A stretch of DNA of 64,000 nt. Source: Lagopus muta (taxonomy: Eukaryota > Chordata > Aves > Galliformes > Phasianidae). Made by a program: the position numbers and the translations under genes. Position 1 is the stretch's first letter; each line of letters opens with the position of its first letter. The stretch is taken from the NCBI RefSeq assembly GCF_023343835.1, contig NC_064443.1, positions 13,082,001-13,146,000 on the forward strand. Reading direction: 5' to 3'. Shown piece after piece: positions 46,801 to 61,800 of the stretch. The notes below the pieces were generated by a model. That model saw only the letters and a program-made list of their open reading frames with translations, was not told the origin of the DNA and did no database searches.

Positions 46801-49800
46801 ATGAGTAAAGCTCTGATAGTGAGACAAAACCAAGTGCTGCTCCCTGTGAGCTCCTGTCTAGCTCGTGTGCACACGTACCTCTTCACACAGGACTCGATCA
46901 TGTCACTCGCCATAAGCTTCAAGCGCTGCTCCAAGTGTTTCCCAAACTCCTCCTCAGGCCAGTGCAAATCCCGGATGAAGGTCTGTAGTGCATCCAGTTT
47001 CCAGAACAGGTCTTCTGAGGTGCCTGATCCATTGCTGGCAGGGCAAAAGGAGAACAAAAGTCATAGGTGGCATCATGCTCTCTGTAACCTGATGTGGAGA
47101 CCATTCCTGCAACAAGTGTGGAGCAGACAGTAGTTTCATACACAGGACAACGCTGGCAATCTCCACCATCAGGATTTTGAGTTTTACCATACAGTTGCCT
47201 AATCTACCTTGCTGTCATAACTCACAAAACTCTCCAGACCAGATGAGTGAGACAACACCGAGTCACACATATCAACAGGAAGAATGTGTGTATGGTAAAA
47301 ATCAGCCTTAGTTAATAACCACATGAACGTATGCGATTATTAAGAACTAAGGCCAGAAACTGCGGTAGAAAATCCTCGGTCAATAATAACTACCATACCG
47401 GAACGTATGCAGTTATTAAGATGTGGGGTCTCATGCAATCCTCCCCCCTCCAAACCGTATCTTTAGGTGGCCTCGTCCCGCCCGCTGAGGGCCCGGCTCC
47501 GGGGAAGGGCAGTGCTAACAAGTGGTGCGCGAGGACACGCGTTAGCTCTTAACAGCTGGAACAAAACGGGGCTAAGTCCATGGAGCTGAGGGCGCTGGGC
47601 ATCTCATAGCCAGGACTTCTGGCTGGATTGACTGCTGCACCTCTCCACAGATCCGCCTCTTGCAAAGGCATCTATAGGACAACAGATTTTCCTTTTTTTT
47701 TTTTTTTATAATTTCTTTTGCAACATCTTTGGCCCGTCACAAAACTCTAAATTTCTCTCCATAGCTTGTATTCTCGAACCCACACCCTTGCCCAGATGGA
47801 AGTCTTTGGTCCTGCAGCTACACCGGCTCTTTTCACAGTATAATTATATCTCCCAACCCTCCACTGACAGAACAAAAATATAGAACTCGATGGTGCTCTG
47901 TTTGTGCAGAGAAATTTATGCATCCGTAGCCCTTCTCCCTCCCTCTCTCCATCTCCCTCACTTTTTTCAGAACAATTGCCAAGGGAGCTTTAAGAGTTTC
48001 GACCCCCTCCTCGCATACCACTAATGCTAACACAGTAATTTGTAAGATATTTAGCACACCATGCATCACCACTTGTGCCGACATCATCTATAGAAACAGA
48101 TGAGGGAGGGTGTTTCTATTGTGACAGATGCCAGCTGCATTGAGTTAATGCCAGAGGAAATCGGAGCCAACGCGTACGTGGCTACCACCAGGTGAAAACC
48201 ATGGTCCCAACATGCCGGGGCCCTGTGGTCCTGTGCTAGCAGGGAGAACGATAGAGAGGATGGGTCATCTCCATGGCAAGAGAAACAGATCTGACACTAA
48301 GCGACAGGTAACACATCCTTGATGGAGGGGATGGGTGAGTAAAAGGAAACCAGGAAAGTGAAAAGATAAAGAATCAGGCATTTCCTTCAACCAGGGGACA
48401 AGTGTGCAGAAGGCTCCAGTGCTCATCCAGCCACTGATCTTTGGTTTCTCCTGGTTCAAACCTCTGCTCGGGTGAAAGTAAGCTTTAGCAGTCTAAACCC
48501 AGTTTTGGAAACGCACGGATTTATGTCTGAAATAATTAAGTATGTGCAAATGCAGTAATTGGTATTTACCACAGCAACATTATCACACCCATTTGGTTTC
48601 AAAATTTTAGAATTATTATTTTTGGTCTTTTTCTCACTTTTGATTAGGACTACATGCGAGTAAACAATATATTAGATTATATTAGATTTGCTTCCAAGTT
48701 GCACTGTTAATACTTTGCTCGTGAGCACTGCAATTACTCTAGTCACACAGGCAGCTTGCAATATACCATTAATGCTCACATTTTCAGAGGGATTATCCAA
48801 TTTTCTGTCATGACATGATTCTTATCTTTTCAAGGGCAATACCACACAGCATGCACAGAGAAAAAGATTAAAACTTTCAAGTATTCTTTACAGGCAACTG
48901 CCTAATCTAGCCTTTAATATAGCTCTCTTAGCATGAATATGAGTTGTATCGTTTTGAAACAAAAAAAATTTATAATCTAATAAAAAATTAAATACCAGTG
49001 TTTGCTTTACTTATGGTTCATTACCACGTGCTCTACAGCAACGTCTGTGCATGGCAGAGGCATTTGGTGGACCCCAGGTGTAGATGTAAACTAGGGTGTT
49101 CCAGTAACACTGATGGGGGAGAATCTGGGAAGCTTCTTTGGTTTTATCCTTTAAGAGAAAGGACACAGTAGGAAAAAAGCAATTCATCTGTACGGAGCTG
49201 ACTGAGACCATCTCATATTAACATAACTATAGTTAACCCAGGAGAAATGGAGTGATCCAAAGTCCTGCGTTAGGACACCTTAGGAGACAGCCGCCTCCAA
49301 AGCAGCAGTCTGGGCTTAGCCCACTTCTACTCCTCTCTGCATTGGTTGGTGGCTGGGACCTTTAGGGGGAAAACTGGAGTAAGAGCAGAAGTTGCCCGAT
49401 GTGTACTCAGATGGGGATAAGCAGAGCTGCCCTCCTGAGCACCTCGAGCTCACACAGGGAGCCAGAGTAGAGCCCAAGGCTCCTAGGGGGCAACTGCATT
49501 AACACAGTGCCCATTTTCTCCATCCACAGTCAAAGGATCATTTTGCAAATACCTTTCTTTAGTTGGCCAAAGGATTACCCAGGCTGCAGTGATGGACGTG
49601 GAATTTCAATTGCTCTCTGGGCCCTCTCACAACCCGAATAAGAGTTTTTCCTGTTTCATCTGTTTCGTCAAAATCAAGACAGTAATTATCATCTGGGGAA
49701 TGTGGAACTTGCATTAAATAAAATTCAGTGTTAGATCTACATCTGGTCCACAGAAATTGGTTGACTGGCATTGAAGTTGGCTCATCTTCTCTTTTGGACA

Positions 49801-52800
49801 AAACTCTTTTCTGAGACACATCGTTTCCCATTATGCACTCCGTGTTTCATATGTTGGCCAGAACGTGTCCCATTGGTGACAGCTGTTTTGTAAAGCAAGA
49901 TACTTGCTCAAACTCTCAGTGGGAGTAAGAAAATTTTGAAGATTTATACAAAAAACTCTCAAAATACACTTGCCAGAAATTCACCAGTGTCTCATTCAGA
50001 AAATGTCTAATTAACTGTATCACTCTTTAAAGTTTTATATAATGCACAGAAACAAACAATACATATCCATGCCAAGATGACTTTAAATTTAAATGAGATC
50101 TAATTTGAACTGAATACACACTCAGAATCATAAATAGCAGCCATCCATGACGGTGCAGAAAAGCTAGGCATTTGTGGGATGCCTAGTGGGATGTTAACTG
50201 GTAGATTTGGTACTTTAGGGAGATTCACATTTGGTAGATTCACATTGGGCAGATTACTTGTTAAACTCCTGTGGAAGAAACAGACAGAAAGAAAAAATAC
50301 CATAACAGTGACAATGCAGATGTAGCAGAAGCACGTGACACTTATAAACAAATCTGCAGAATTCACAGCACGACGACAGTTAGGAAACTAAAGCAAAACA
50401 TTTCAGAAAGAAGCATGGGTATGGAAGCTCAAGTGTACTGTTTTTGCAGTCTGCAATAAAAAAACAAGTTACTTAAAAAAAAAAAAAGAATGAAAGAAGA
50501 GGAATCACAAAGTAGCAGATTAACAGAGTACTCAAACGCCCACACAAAATAACTTAACCTTCAATTCCTGACACCATTTCAAAGTACAGGAAGCAACCTT
50601 TACTTGGAAAAACCTATCTGGTAAGGAAGTGAGTCTCAGTTCAAGACACTCAGGTTGGATGGATACATGAAATAGCTGAACGAAGCGAGCTCCCAGAAAA
50701 GTCAGGGTGCTTTTCTTGGCATCAGGACTCAAAATAATAAACACAGTTTGAAATACTAACTCTGCCGAAGTTCTTCAGAGTTTTTCTTGCTACTAAATTC
50801 AACGAAGCCAGAATTTCACTCCAAAAACACTCGTTTTTCTGTACTCTAAAAATAACAAAGCTATGCTAAAATCTGGATTAATCGCTTCCTAAAGGAAGAC
50901 TTGTGCCCTAAACTCAACCTTGCATTTCTGTGTCTCTCAGGTTGTCCAGGTCTAATATGTGCACTTTGAATGAATTGCATCTGATACATTTAGGGCTGGT
51001 ATATGAATGTTTCTTGGCTGGAAATGGGCCAGGGAGTGATTAAGGCAATCAAAAGTTAATTTACGAACCAAGTGTTCTTGAGCATCATGACTTAAATAAG
51101 CATTTTCAGATATGCAACTGTTATGCAAAAAGAGATCTTTTAAAAATGGGCTAGTGTATTAATTTAGTCTGAAACATTGTTTTTCCTGAAACAATGTGTG
51201 GTATAGCAACACCACATGCCTGAAGTTTGCAAAACACCATCTTTTCTGGATCATTATTTGAGCTCGGTAAAAGTGGAATCAGGACTTCAGGCTTTCAGCT
51301 TTGGGTTGTACTGCTGAAGCTTCTCTGTTGATGTGCATAAATCCAACTTCAGCATCCAGGCTTCCTTTGGTGGAAAAAACACAATCCAAATCCTTCTTCC
51401 AGTGGAAAAAAATAAAAGTCTGTTCTTGCTTTCTTTTGTTTCTATGCTTCTTAGTAGATTGGACTTCACTTTATCTGCTTGCTCTCTTTGTGAGACAGTA
51501 AGCAGATAGGAGAATTTACTAATGCAACAAAGCTACCCATTGTTTCCATTCATACTGTATCTGCCTATTAAGATATGATTAGTGAATGAGACAGACTTCA
51601 CAGTGATGGAGAGTGCGTGAAATCCTCAGAAATGGCAGTGCATGTGGTTAGATACTGCTGTGGAATAAAGAAATAGCAAGAGGTGGACAACATATAAATG
51701 TATAAGGAAAAGCAACTTAAATAACTTAGCCAGATGGTAAATACATAAATCAGAGGACCTTTGGTTTTAATATTAAAATTCAAGAAGTGACAGTGTTATA
51801 TTAATAAAAACACTGTATTAATAAAATGTGACTTCTAGAGTAAACAGTATACTATATTCACACGGAAACATATTTCTTTTATACAACACATTATTTTGCT
51901 GATGCAAGGATATGTTGCAAGAATAAGTTAGTACTCCTAAAAGGAAACAGAGCAGCAAAGTAATGCCGTATATTACATTAACATACAGTAACTAATTTTA
52001 AAAATATTCTCCTGAATTGACATGCACAATTTTGCAGGTTCAACTCATCTAATTATCTGACTAACAGTTCCAGTGAGACCTGTAAAAAATGATTAATATT
52101 ACCAACAAATGTTCCAGCCCGCAGTTGCTCAGACCATAAAAACCACAGGTCCAAGACAAGAAACTGTTTCTAAAAGCTAGCCATGCCTATTTAATATAGA
52201 TGGCTATATATAACCTCAGCCATCAGGCAGGGAATGTGGGCATTTGGATCAACAAGATGAGGGCTGTCTCGTTTAAGAAGCTTTGGGACTGGATCCTGAT
52301 ATGTTTGAGAAAAGATGTACACTCTGGAGCTATACTGCTTGTTATCTTGGTTTCTTCTGCTTCACCCCATTTGTTGGCAATGGAGATGGCTTTCACCTGT
52401 GCTGCCTGCGAGGGAATTCTCATGCAGACAGACTGGCAGCACACCGTGCCAGCATCCCCACGCTCACCGTGCTGTGGTGCTGATGGCAGGAAACACGTAG
52501 CAATGCACAGAGGCCACTCCTGCAGGGCTGCCCCAGGACTGGAAGGAGGGCAGGAAATCGCTGTGCTTTTACCAAAGGGTCTCCTGGTTTCAGAGCAGAG
52601 CTAAATGAGAGCCCTGGCCCTGATGTAATGCTCAGGTCCTACGTGACGGTTTACGGATTGAGGAGGCAGACGCCTGTCTGTTCCATCACCAGAAATGCTC
52701 ACTACCTTCCTGCCTAGGATGAGCAAATGCTCGAGAGCAAATCTTTTCATAAAAGCCTTGATGTGAAGCAAAGAGCTTATAGTGAAGTAGGCAGTCAAAC

Positions 52801-55800
52801 CTGTGCTCTTCCTCTCTCTGACTGACACCCAGAATAGTAACGAAAATACTCATTTTCACTACAGCAGTGCTTTCTTTGAAGGGGAAACATTTTTCACTAG
52901 CACTACAGCTTTGTAGTACATCCTCTTCCAATGATTAATATAATCAGACGGTTCCATTTCTTGCATTTTATGTGAAGGATAAACTTATAAAGTTTGCAAA
53001 GGGTTAGTGAGCAATCAGTAGATGTTAAAGGCGGGATGAGAGTGCAGCAGGGACAGCCTCAGGTCAGTGAGTAACCTCCTCATCGAGCAGCTCAAACCGG
53101 CTGTCCCCGCACCGGCTTTAGCATTTACTCAGAAAGATCTTCCAAGACAGACACACACACAGAGACACACACACACACATACGTGTCTGCTGGCTGCAGA
53201 TCAATCGGCATTCTCTGGGAAGCTAGCACGAAAAACCCATTGCACAACCCTACTTTTCCAAGACCTCTCAGCTCACCAGAGAACAGACCTGCTCTGTATC
53301 CTCCATATTTGGATGACTGTGCGAGGGACAAGTGTTCCACGCTTCTCTGCATGGATTCATACGAGCACACCAGCTGCTCTAGCTATAGGGCAAGGACCCC
53401 CTGCAAATTCAGCAGCTCTGCAGAGGCAGCTTACAGAGCCCTCATGAGCACGTCACATCGGTGCTTTTTCCCCCGTGTTTTCAGTACTTCACAGTATCTC
53501 CCTCACTGTTTGTGATTTCTATACCTAACTCTTTGTAGCATAAGGTGCAGAGTATTCAGCAATGAAAATAGAAGAAATACATGCTTGCAAACTGCCATCT
53601 GGTCAGGTTATGGTGGGCTACATATTTCAGCCGTGATTGCAAGCATGATGTAGAGATACCCTTTCAAAGTCTCTGTTCTGTGGAATAGTTTCCTGGCTCA
53701 AAGGAGATAATGAGACTTCCTTCTTGCACTTCACTGCAGAGAATTGATGTGGGGCTGCAGGAGGCTCTGTGCAGCAGACATTTATAATGACCTGCCCTTC
53801 CTGGCCAACCTGAAGGCCTTTCTTCAAAGCAGAGGAAAGCCATGGAGCCACGTTCTGACAGTGGGCCCAGTGCCAGAAAGGCTCTGCTGAACAGTCTGCA
53901 GCAGAAGGCCACCACTTGGATAGGAATTGGCTGGTCTGAAATACTGGAGCATCACTGACCTGAAAACTCAACTGTGCTTCAGTGGACACATAAGGTAAAA
54001 AGGAAATAGATACAGGAAGGCAAATGAAACCAACTATATCTCTGACCTCAGTTTTTCCTGCAAGTTCACTGTAGATCTGCCAAAGAAGAACAGTTGGTCT
54101 GCCCAGGAGGCAAACGATGAAGATCCTCAACAATTAGTTCTGAACAGTGCCTCAAAGGTGTCATAAGGTCTCAGGAACAGCACCCCCCTTTGCCTTCACA
54201 CAGCATGTGTCACCCTCTGTTGCTTGCTGTTTCCTCCCCTTGCTGGGTCTGGTTGCACAAAGGCAGCATTTGCAACTCACACCTCTGTGCGCGAGACCAA
54301 GAACAAATACCAACTAGTGAAAAAAAAAACAGAGTTCATCCTTTCACCAGAAGGACATGAGCTTCTTGTGAAAAGCACCCACTTCCCTGCTGGAACAAAG
54401 CATTTTAATACTGAAGGCTGTACGACACGTAGATAATCCACCCCGGGCTTTTGCTTGGAACTGTGATGCTCAAAGCATTCCGCAGCTGAAGCTCCCCAAA
54501 GGGCAAAGCCACTACAACATAACGGAGAAAAGACCTTTGAAAAAGTGTCAAAGATAACTTGAAAATGATAGATATTGGCATACCCAGGGACAAAGCATTT
54601 TGACAGGCAAGTATCACAGCCAAGTAGTCATGTACATCCACAGTTATGCCACAAGTCATTGAATGCCAAAATAATACCATCTTCTGAAAAAAAGAGAAAA
54701 AGCAGAATGAATTGCTTGTGACTGCCCAAACGAGGTGAACAGTTACACTGAATTAACTGCCTCTGTTTCATAACAGACAGGAAATACAAACAGATTCATT
54801 GCTAAAGCAGAACTCTGAAACCGAAGTTAATGCTAACTTCGAAGTGCAATTCTGCTTGAAGGAATGGCTGTAAAAATGGCATTCTCCTACTCGAAAGATC
54901 TATTTCTTCTATGTTTTCTGGGTCACATCTGCTTATTTGAAACAAGATTTTTTAGGATTTTTAATCTTGTTAGCCTGCAGACCAAAGACAGCAAATGGAA
55001 AGTGAGAGAGACTCCTGAACGCCAGCCACTTAACCCCACTCAAAACAGAGGAGATGATCAGGTGTCAAGAAAAGGCCTGTGATTTGGCAGGCAGAATCCT
55101 TATGGATGCTGAGGATGCTCACGAAAGAAGAGAAAAAACCTGGGTAATCAGATTCCAGGTTGCATATGGGAGGCTGGCTGCTGAACAAAATCTCTTTTCC
55201 TTGTAAACCGAACATATTTGGTGTGAAAAGCCCTGAAAGACCACACGTTCTTTTACACAGCAACCTCTGAGAGCACACTGCCACTTAACTTTGCCTAGAG
55301 AATCACAAAGAAGCAGGGAAAATACATCTGCAGAAGTCAGCTGGCCTGAGTCCCCAGTCTGGAGCACTGTCAGCCTTGTGGTATTTGCATAGGGTCAATC
55401 TTTCCCTTTTAAGACTGTTAACAGAAGGAAAAGTCTATTCTTTTCCTTCACAGGACCCGATATGAGTTTCTAGAGCAAGCACAGCAGGGTTCAGCAGTGC
55501 TTCAAAACCTGTGAAATAACAGCAGCAATCTCAAGCAAATGCCACGTTTTTATATTCACCGGCTCCTGAGTTCCATTTGGATTTCTCTCAGGCCACTCAT
55601 TTCTTGCTGGCCACCCCCTACTCCTCCACATCCAATGGAGCTGGTTCTGCTAGGTGGCTCATCACATCACATCCCCTCCAGGCTGGTCCCTCCTGCACCC
55701 CTGGAGCTGCCTGGGGCTGGGACAAGCTGAGCTGCTGGGGATGCAGCCGACAACCACCAGCCGTGGGGGTGATGTGCTGTCCCTCCATGGGGTGGGTAGA

Positions 55801-58800
55801 AAAAAGGAGTATTGGGAAACATCAATACAGCAATGACTCACTCAAGTTCTGGGGCTGTACTGAACATGGCAAAGCAAGGTTTTTTGTTCTGAAAAGGAGT
55901 TATTTGAGTTCAAGAGCAGCGCTGGAAAAGGCCTCTTAGGATGGGATCCAAAAAGCCATGCCAGCTAAGAAAGTTTTCACATTTTCATGCTTCCACATCC
56001 AAAAGCACACAGTTTGAACTGAGGCAGCAATGCATTTCAAAAAGCAAATATCATTTCCTTCATTAACTTCAAAACCTTGAAGAGTTCAGGCCTTCTATTC
56101 TTAGCATTCAACTAGAAAACATCAAGCACTTTCTGCATGTCCAATCTAATGTTTGCTAATTCATCTCTGTACGAATCTCCATCCATTTGCACCCAAATTC
56201 CGATTGTATCAAAGGAGGTTTCCTTACTTTACTGGCTCCCATGACTCCCGCTCAAAGCCCCTGTGAATTGACTGTGCAATTGAGGACTCCATCAGATCGA
56301 CATATCTAACAACAAGTGGAGCAAACAGGTCTTGGAGGTGTTTGTGGAACTTTCCATTGCACAAATTATCTAGAATAGATAAATAAAAGTATAGTAAGAA
56401 ACTACTGTTACTAAAAGCTCTGTAACAAACCACAGCGTGGCACTTTATTACACAATGAGTTTGTCAGTGAACGGAAAGAAAGTGAGAACAGAACAGGAGC
56501 TGGCATCGTGCACCAAAGCTCATGACAAAGACAGCAGGAATGGCTTCTTAATTGAAACAGATTAACAGACAACAAATCTTCTTTCCCATTAATGTCAGAC
56601 TTACAGGTTACAAATACATTGTTACTTCCTGCGAATAAAATGCGTGTAAGAAATACTGCATGGCAAACATTATGGCTTTTGCAGGTAGGAGGACTGTTTC
56701 TTAATTCAGTTACTCACTACCATGACACTCTCAGAAGATGAATCCCTGCTTCGTGAGTGGTGGGGTTTGAAGGCGTGAGCCTTCTCCATGCCTTGGAGAA
56801 GCGCCTTATTTCACAGAGCACTAAGCTTCTGAATTCCTCTTACTCTCATTTAATTTAAATCTTTTCCTCCCTTCGGTGAGGTATTTTAAAGTAGGGACTG
56901 GTTTGCTCCAAGCTAAATAAATGCAGTACACACATATAAAACAACACACACATTTAATGACGGTGTACATAATTCCCTGCCTGTCAGGCAGCCACTACAA
57001 AAGACTTGAGAAGATGAAGCAAAATAAAAGTTCAACTTCTCACCTTCATCTGAGGCATTTGACTTAGGGGTGTCTGTGTGTGCATCAGAGAATTGCTTTT
57101 TTCTAGTGGGAGTGGAACCAAACCAAGCCGATGCTAAGAGTCTGCACTGTGCATCTCTACCCAGCTCAGCTCTCTGTGCAGCACAGAGAAGTATTAGCAG
57201 TAACCTGAGCCGCCCACTGAAAAGAAACGACCAAAATACAATACATACAGTCACTACGGAGGAAATCGTTTAGAAGCTGAAAGAGTGGAAAGCTGTCCCA
57301 CGTGTCGGGGGGTTGCACCTCTAACGCAGCATCCATATCCACCGCAAACAGCGACAGGAAGGTCTCCGCGTGCTCAACCATTAAGTCTGACCACCAAGCA
57401 AAGGCCTTGGTAGAAAAAGATAACAGAGCAGAGTGTTAGTTCCAGCAAAGCACAGTCACGGACGCTAGGCCACGGATCTCCAAAAAATGTGTGCCCCGTG
57501 GAAACTACCTTTATTGTAAAGAGAACAGTGCTTTCCAGTGCTAGCCTGCACACACAGTGCTAATCATGGGAATTAGGCACTGCTGCTTTCATACAAAGGT
57601 CTCTTGCAGAAGATCTATTCAGGGCTCCACCATAAAGGCAGGCAGGTGTAACATGGCAGAGAAGGTTCTGTCTGTTCAATTTACAATAAATTGCTGAATT
57701 CATCTTTAGTTATGCTAATCATCAGAAAACTACTGATTTGTATTCTAAATGATAGAAATTGGGGAGTTTCTTCACTGTGGGTGGGTTTTATGCTGTTATT
57801 CAGCAGTTTAAATTTTATTTGGCTTCACTACTTCTATTTCTCTTTAAAAGCTGCCTAAGACATTAAAATCTGCCCTAAGTCCCACTCACTCTTATTTGGA
57901 AGCGATTCAAGCATCACCTGTGGAAGTTACTACAGCACTGTTCATTTTACATGGCCAGCTACACACGTCATCTAAATACACTACCACCTTCATTAATGCT
58001 ACTTATCAGGAAACAAAGCTCCATTACCAACATGCCAAGATTTTAAAAAATAAATAAATAAGTCTACAAGCCTGTATTTTCAAAGAGGCAGGAAAAAAAA
58101 TATATATATCTAATCTTGAAAACCAAAAAAGATCAGTGAAGTAACTCATTCTCATGCACATGGGTCCTTCAGACTCACTGGACGGGCCCTCTGACGTGAC
58201 ATTCACATCATACATGGCTCAGATGTGAATGTTCCAGACGCATGCATGCGTGTTTAGTAATCACTTCTGGCTGGGAACATGCAGTATGAGAAGGGCTGTC
58301 GTTAGGACCATGTGCTATAATTTCTAAGCAGCAGAAAATTACTCAGTGACTTAAAGAATCTGAGAAATGGCTTTCAGCACTTTGCAAGAGAAAGAAACCT
58401 CTAGCATAGGAGGAAGACTAGAGATAGAACAGAAAAGACTAGGCATAAAGCATTCAGTTCAGAGGAACTGAGTTCAGGGAGGGGTTTTTTGCCTCCTGGA
58501 TGGAAGCTTTTGGCAAATGTGAATAAGCACGATAGACTTTAGTTTTCTTAGGATTCTGTTTTGATTAACTGAAGCAGAATGCTTTTGGTTAATGCTGTTC
58601 TAGAGAGACACAGAGAACAAGTCCAGCTGTGGGTTCTCTTGGCCACAGAGAGGGACTCATACCCCCAAACCAGGTCAATGCCATAGACCCCTATAACAGT
58701 TCCTATTTTGGACTGACTTCTCACCAGGCAGTGATGCTGTCAGGAGGTCTTTGGGACTATTTCCATTCCTTTGGTCCCTCAAAATACAAAGCAGACAGAT

Positions 58801-61800
58801 ATCACTCTGCTATTATTCCATGAGCTGATATAAACTGGTGATAAGACATGCATAGGTTGGATGTGACATGGGGCATTATACACCCAGAGCACATCTCAGA
58901 TGTAAAATAGCCAAAAAAAAAAACCAAATGAACCCCAAGCTAATCTTAGTACTGGACCAGCCCTATGGTGTGGGCATGGAAGAGATGAACTGTGCTGTGA
59001 AGCAACTCCATCCCTGGGATGTTTGGGCAGCCCAATGTCTACTATGATGAAGAGCAGCCAAAGGCCAGTGGCAAGTAAGGTCCTGGGGGTGGAAGAGAGG
59101 GGAAGTGAGAGAGCATCTTCTGCAACAACTCCGACATAATTGCTGCAGAGTCCTGCAATAAAACCTGCTTCCACAAAGAACAAGAAAAAAAAAAAGCTAT
59201 TTTAAAAGAATGAGGAAGAAAAGCACATTGTTTGGGGGTGTAGGGGGGAAATAATGCCCAAATCAGTCACCATTTCCCTTCTGTTGAGTCAAATTTTATC
59301 TCCACGTGTCTCTAACTCATGTCAGGTTCCCCAACCTCCTCCTCCCTATTCTCAGAGGACAGACCCTCCTGCAGTGGGAGAAAAACCACCACACTTTGAA
59401 GAGCTCCCTCAAGATGGTAACATTTTCTGTATTTACCATCTACTTACCTGCTTTACTTGAATGTAAAGGCAAAAAAAAAGAAGTGTTCTTTCTAGCCAAA
59501 CACACCTATTATTGTATGTTTTACACATGGATACACATGTATATATGTATGACCTCAAAGGGTTAAAATACATATATACATATACACATATGTATACATA
59601 GAGAGAGAACATGAGTTCAGAAATACATGAAGACCACGGCCTCTGGCATGTGCCATCAGTCATCCAGGGAGACAAAAATGGAGCTGGAAGATATCTGGTG
59701 AGAGAGATACTGCAATGGCAGAGACTTCCTGCTCTCACCTAGGACCAAGGCACCACTGTCTCTTTTGCACTTTTGTCTGTGCTTCTTTCTGATGGGGAGG
59801 ACTAACCCCACTGATAAGACACAACACTTTCGGTCTAATGGCTTTTGGACATATTCCATGCTCTGAGTTTTGCTTTCTGGGTTCTCACTAGCATGTCTGC
59901 CTGGATGTCCATGTTTGGAAAAAAAGGGGTGTATTTTAATGGAAAAATTTCATGATTTTCAGAGAAGAAGGCATTCCTTCAGCAAGTGATGCCATTTAAT
60001 TCTGCTGAACATCCAAAGCAGACCAAGGAGTCTCACATTGCAGGTTGAACCTTCTCACCTCCAGGCAGAAGGACAAGATGGAAAAAAAACTCTCATCTGG
60101 AATAATTTGAAAAAACATGCAATATCTCAGCACTTCTCACTGAGAGGAGCAGGATAATGGGGCTGTAACGCATAATAAAGATGGTGTGATAAATCAGCCA
60201 GGCTCTCGTCTCTCTGTTCCTTTGGGTGCAATTCCAAGTGTGCAGAGAGCTGGCCCACTGCCTGAACACTACTGAAATGCCACAAAAACCCTTGGGACAG
60301 GGATTCAATAACGTACCGACAGAGTGCTGGGCTTCTGGACAGAGATAAATGTCACTCCTCCAGGTCACCATTCAGAACAAGGGGCCAGGATGCCTCCTAC
60401 CCATGTTGGCATTAACCTTCTGTCTCTAATCAAAGCCTTGTGACACAGAAGACATTGAAGAACAGCTCTGAATCTTCCTCCATGTGACGATCAGAGCAGC
60501 ATAGCTGGCTGAACACCACGGGCCCTCTAGCTGCCTGCTGCAAAAGTCCACTATTTTCCCAACAACTGGTGCTTTAAAATCAGCTGTTTCCAGGCTGGTT
60601 GCACACACAGCCTAAGCTGGTGATGAGTGGAATAAAGCACTCATCATCCTCGGGCAAGCTCCTGCAGCTCGTGTGTAAGTGCAGAGCTCTCAGGCAACCC
60701 CTGCTTTTGCAAAAGCGAGGTTCATTTCGCTCTTCACCACGTATATTCTCTCTCTACATATAAATACTGTATATCCAGTACAAGGCACATACAGACAAAA
60801 CCAGAGGAAGAACACTACCATTCTAGTCACTTGTGTAGAACTCAATCCACCTCCACCACAGTGTACTATAGATCAGGTGAATGCAAAACAACAGAGGTAA
60901 CAACAGGCTGAGGAGAGATTCCAGGCGGGTAGGGTTGTGTTGGGATGTAACTGCAGCGCTCGTAAAATATACCCATTGCTACATGCATGGACTGGACTGC
61001 TACGCCACACTGACCCTCTGTGTAAGGCTACCAGCTCCACAAGCAGCCGACTGGGAGTTGCTGTTACATTCTTTGGTCAAAGTTACGGAAGCGAGGGCAA
61101 ACCAGGTAAAATCCCAGTAGGAAACATGGCACTGAGAGGGCATGCACGAAATATGACAGGAGTGACTCGTGTCATTCGGTTTAGTCACATACCTCTTTCC
61201 CCTGACAGGATCATCCAAGATTGAATGAACAGTAGAAAAACAGGGAGGAAATTTAAATATGCAAGCAGGCATTAGTTGGGTGTCGTGGATTGTTGTGTAT
61301 TATCAATAAGTTAAGTTATACTGCAAATTTAATATACACCGGAATGATTTTTAGGTGACTGTGAAATTATTTATCAAACGCTCTTAACGCAAAATATAGT
61401 GAGTATATACAAAAATGGGAAGGAAAAGAGAAAAGAGTGAATGAGTGTAACAATTCCTACAGTCATACACAGTAACTGTTCGCTCTGATATTCAGAATGA
61501 TCAACTTTCCAATACTTAGCCAAGAGCACCAGATTTACAGCCAACACGGGGCTCGATCCTGCAGATACTTACATGGGTGGGCAACGCCGCTGCCTGGGGC
61601 AGTCCCTGCGAGGTGGCACTGTCCTGGCAGCACTGCCAGCTGCCACGGGGCTCAGTGCTTCCAGGGTCGAGCTTCAGTGTTCTCTAACATCTATTTGCCC
61701 CTGACATGGTTTCAGCGTTTTTAAAACATGAATCTTTCCATTAAAGCACTCTGAAGAGTTAAGAGGATGGGCTTGCTCTAGTATGGAGCTGGTGGTGAAC

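Larger units (their letters stand above)
43662..46878 (-). other. CADPS: CADPS intron with three minus-strand CR1 fragments
   Basis: 3217 bases containing CR1 pieces at 44192-44432, 45475-45632 and 46604-46690, all in the same orientation as CADPS. No extra exon recognised. Confidence 0.85.
47035..50121 (-). other. CADPS: CADPS intron
   Basis: 3087 bases. It holds AT-rich non-repetitive blocks at 47690-48120 and 48480-48990 and an unidentified ATG-initiated reading frame at 49559-49831. Confidence 0.8.

Noticed and set aside
53627-54133. 168-codon open frame on the minus strand in a CADPS intron
   Set aside because: No match to CADPS and no domain; the flanking CADPS exons join in phase without it.
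57244-57252. Exon end after the GAC codon reading ...RSD without an extra base
   Set aside because: No GT follows at that point; the donor T|GTATGT one base later gives a tyrosine split codon that fits the next exon's phase.
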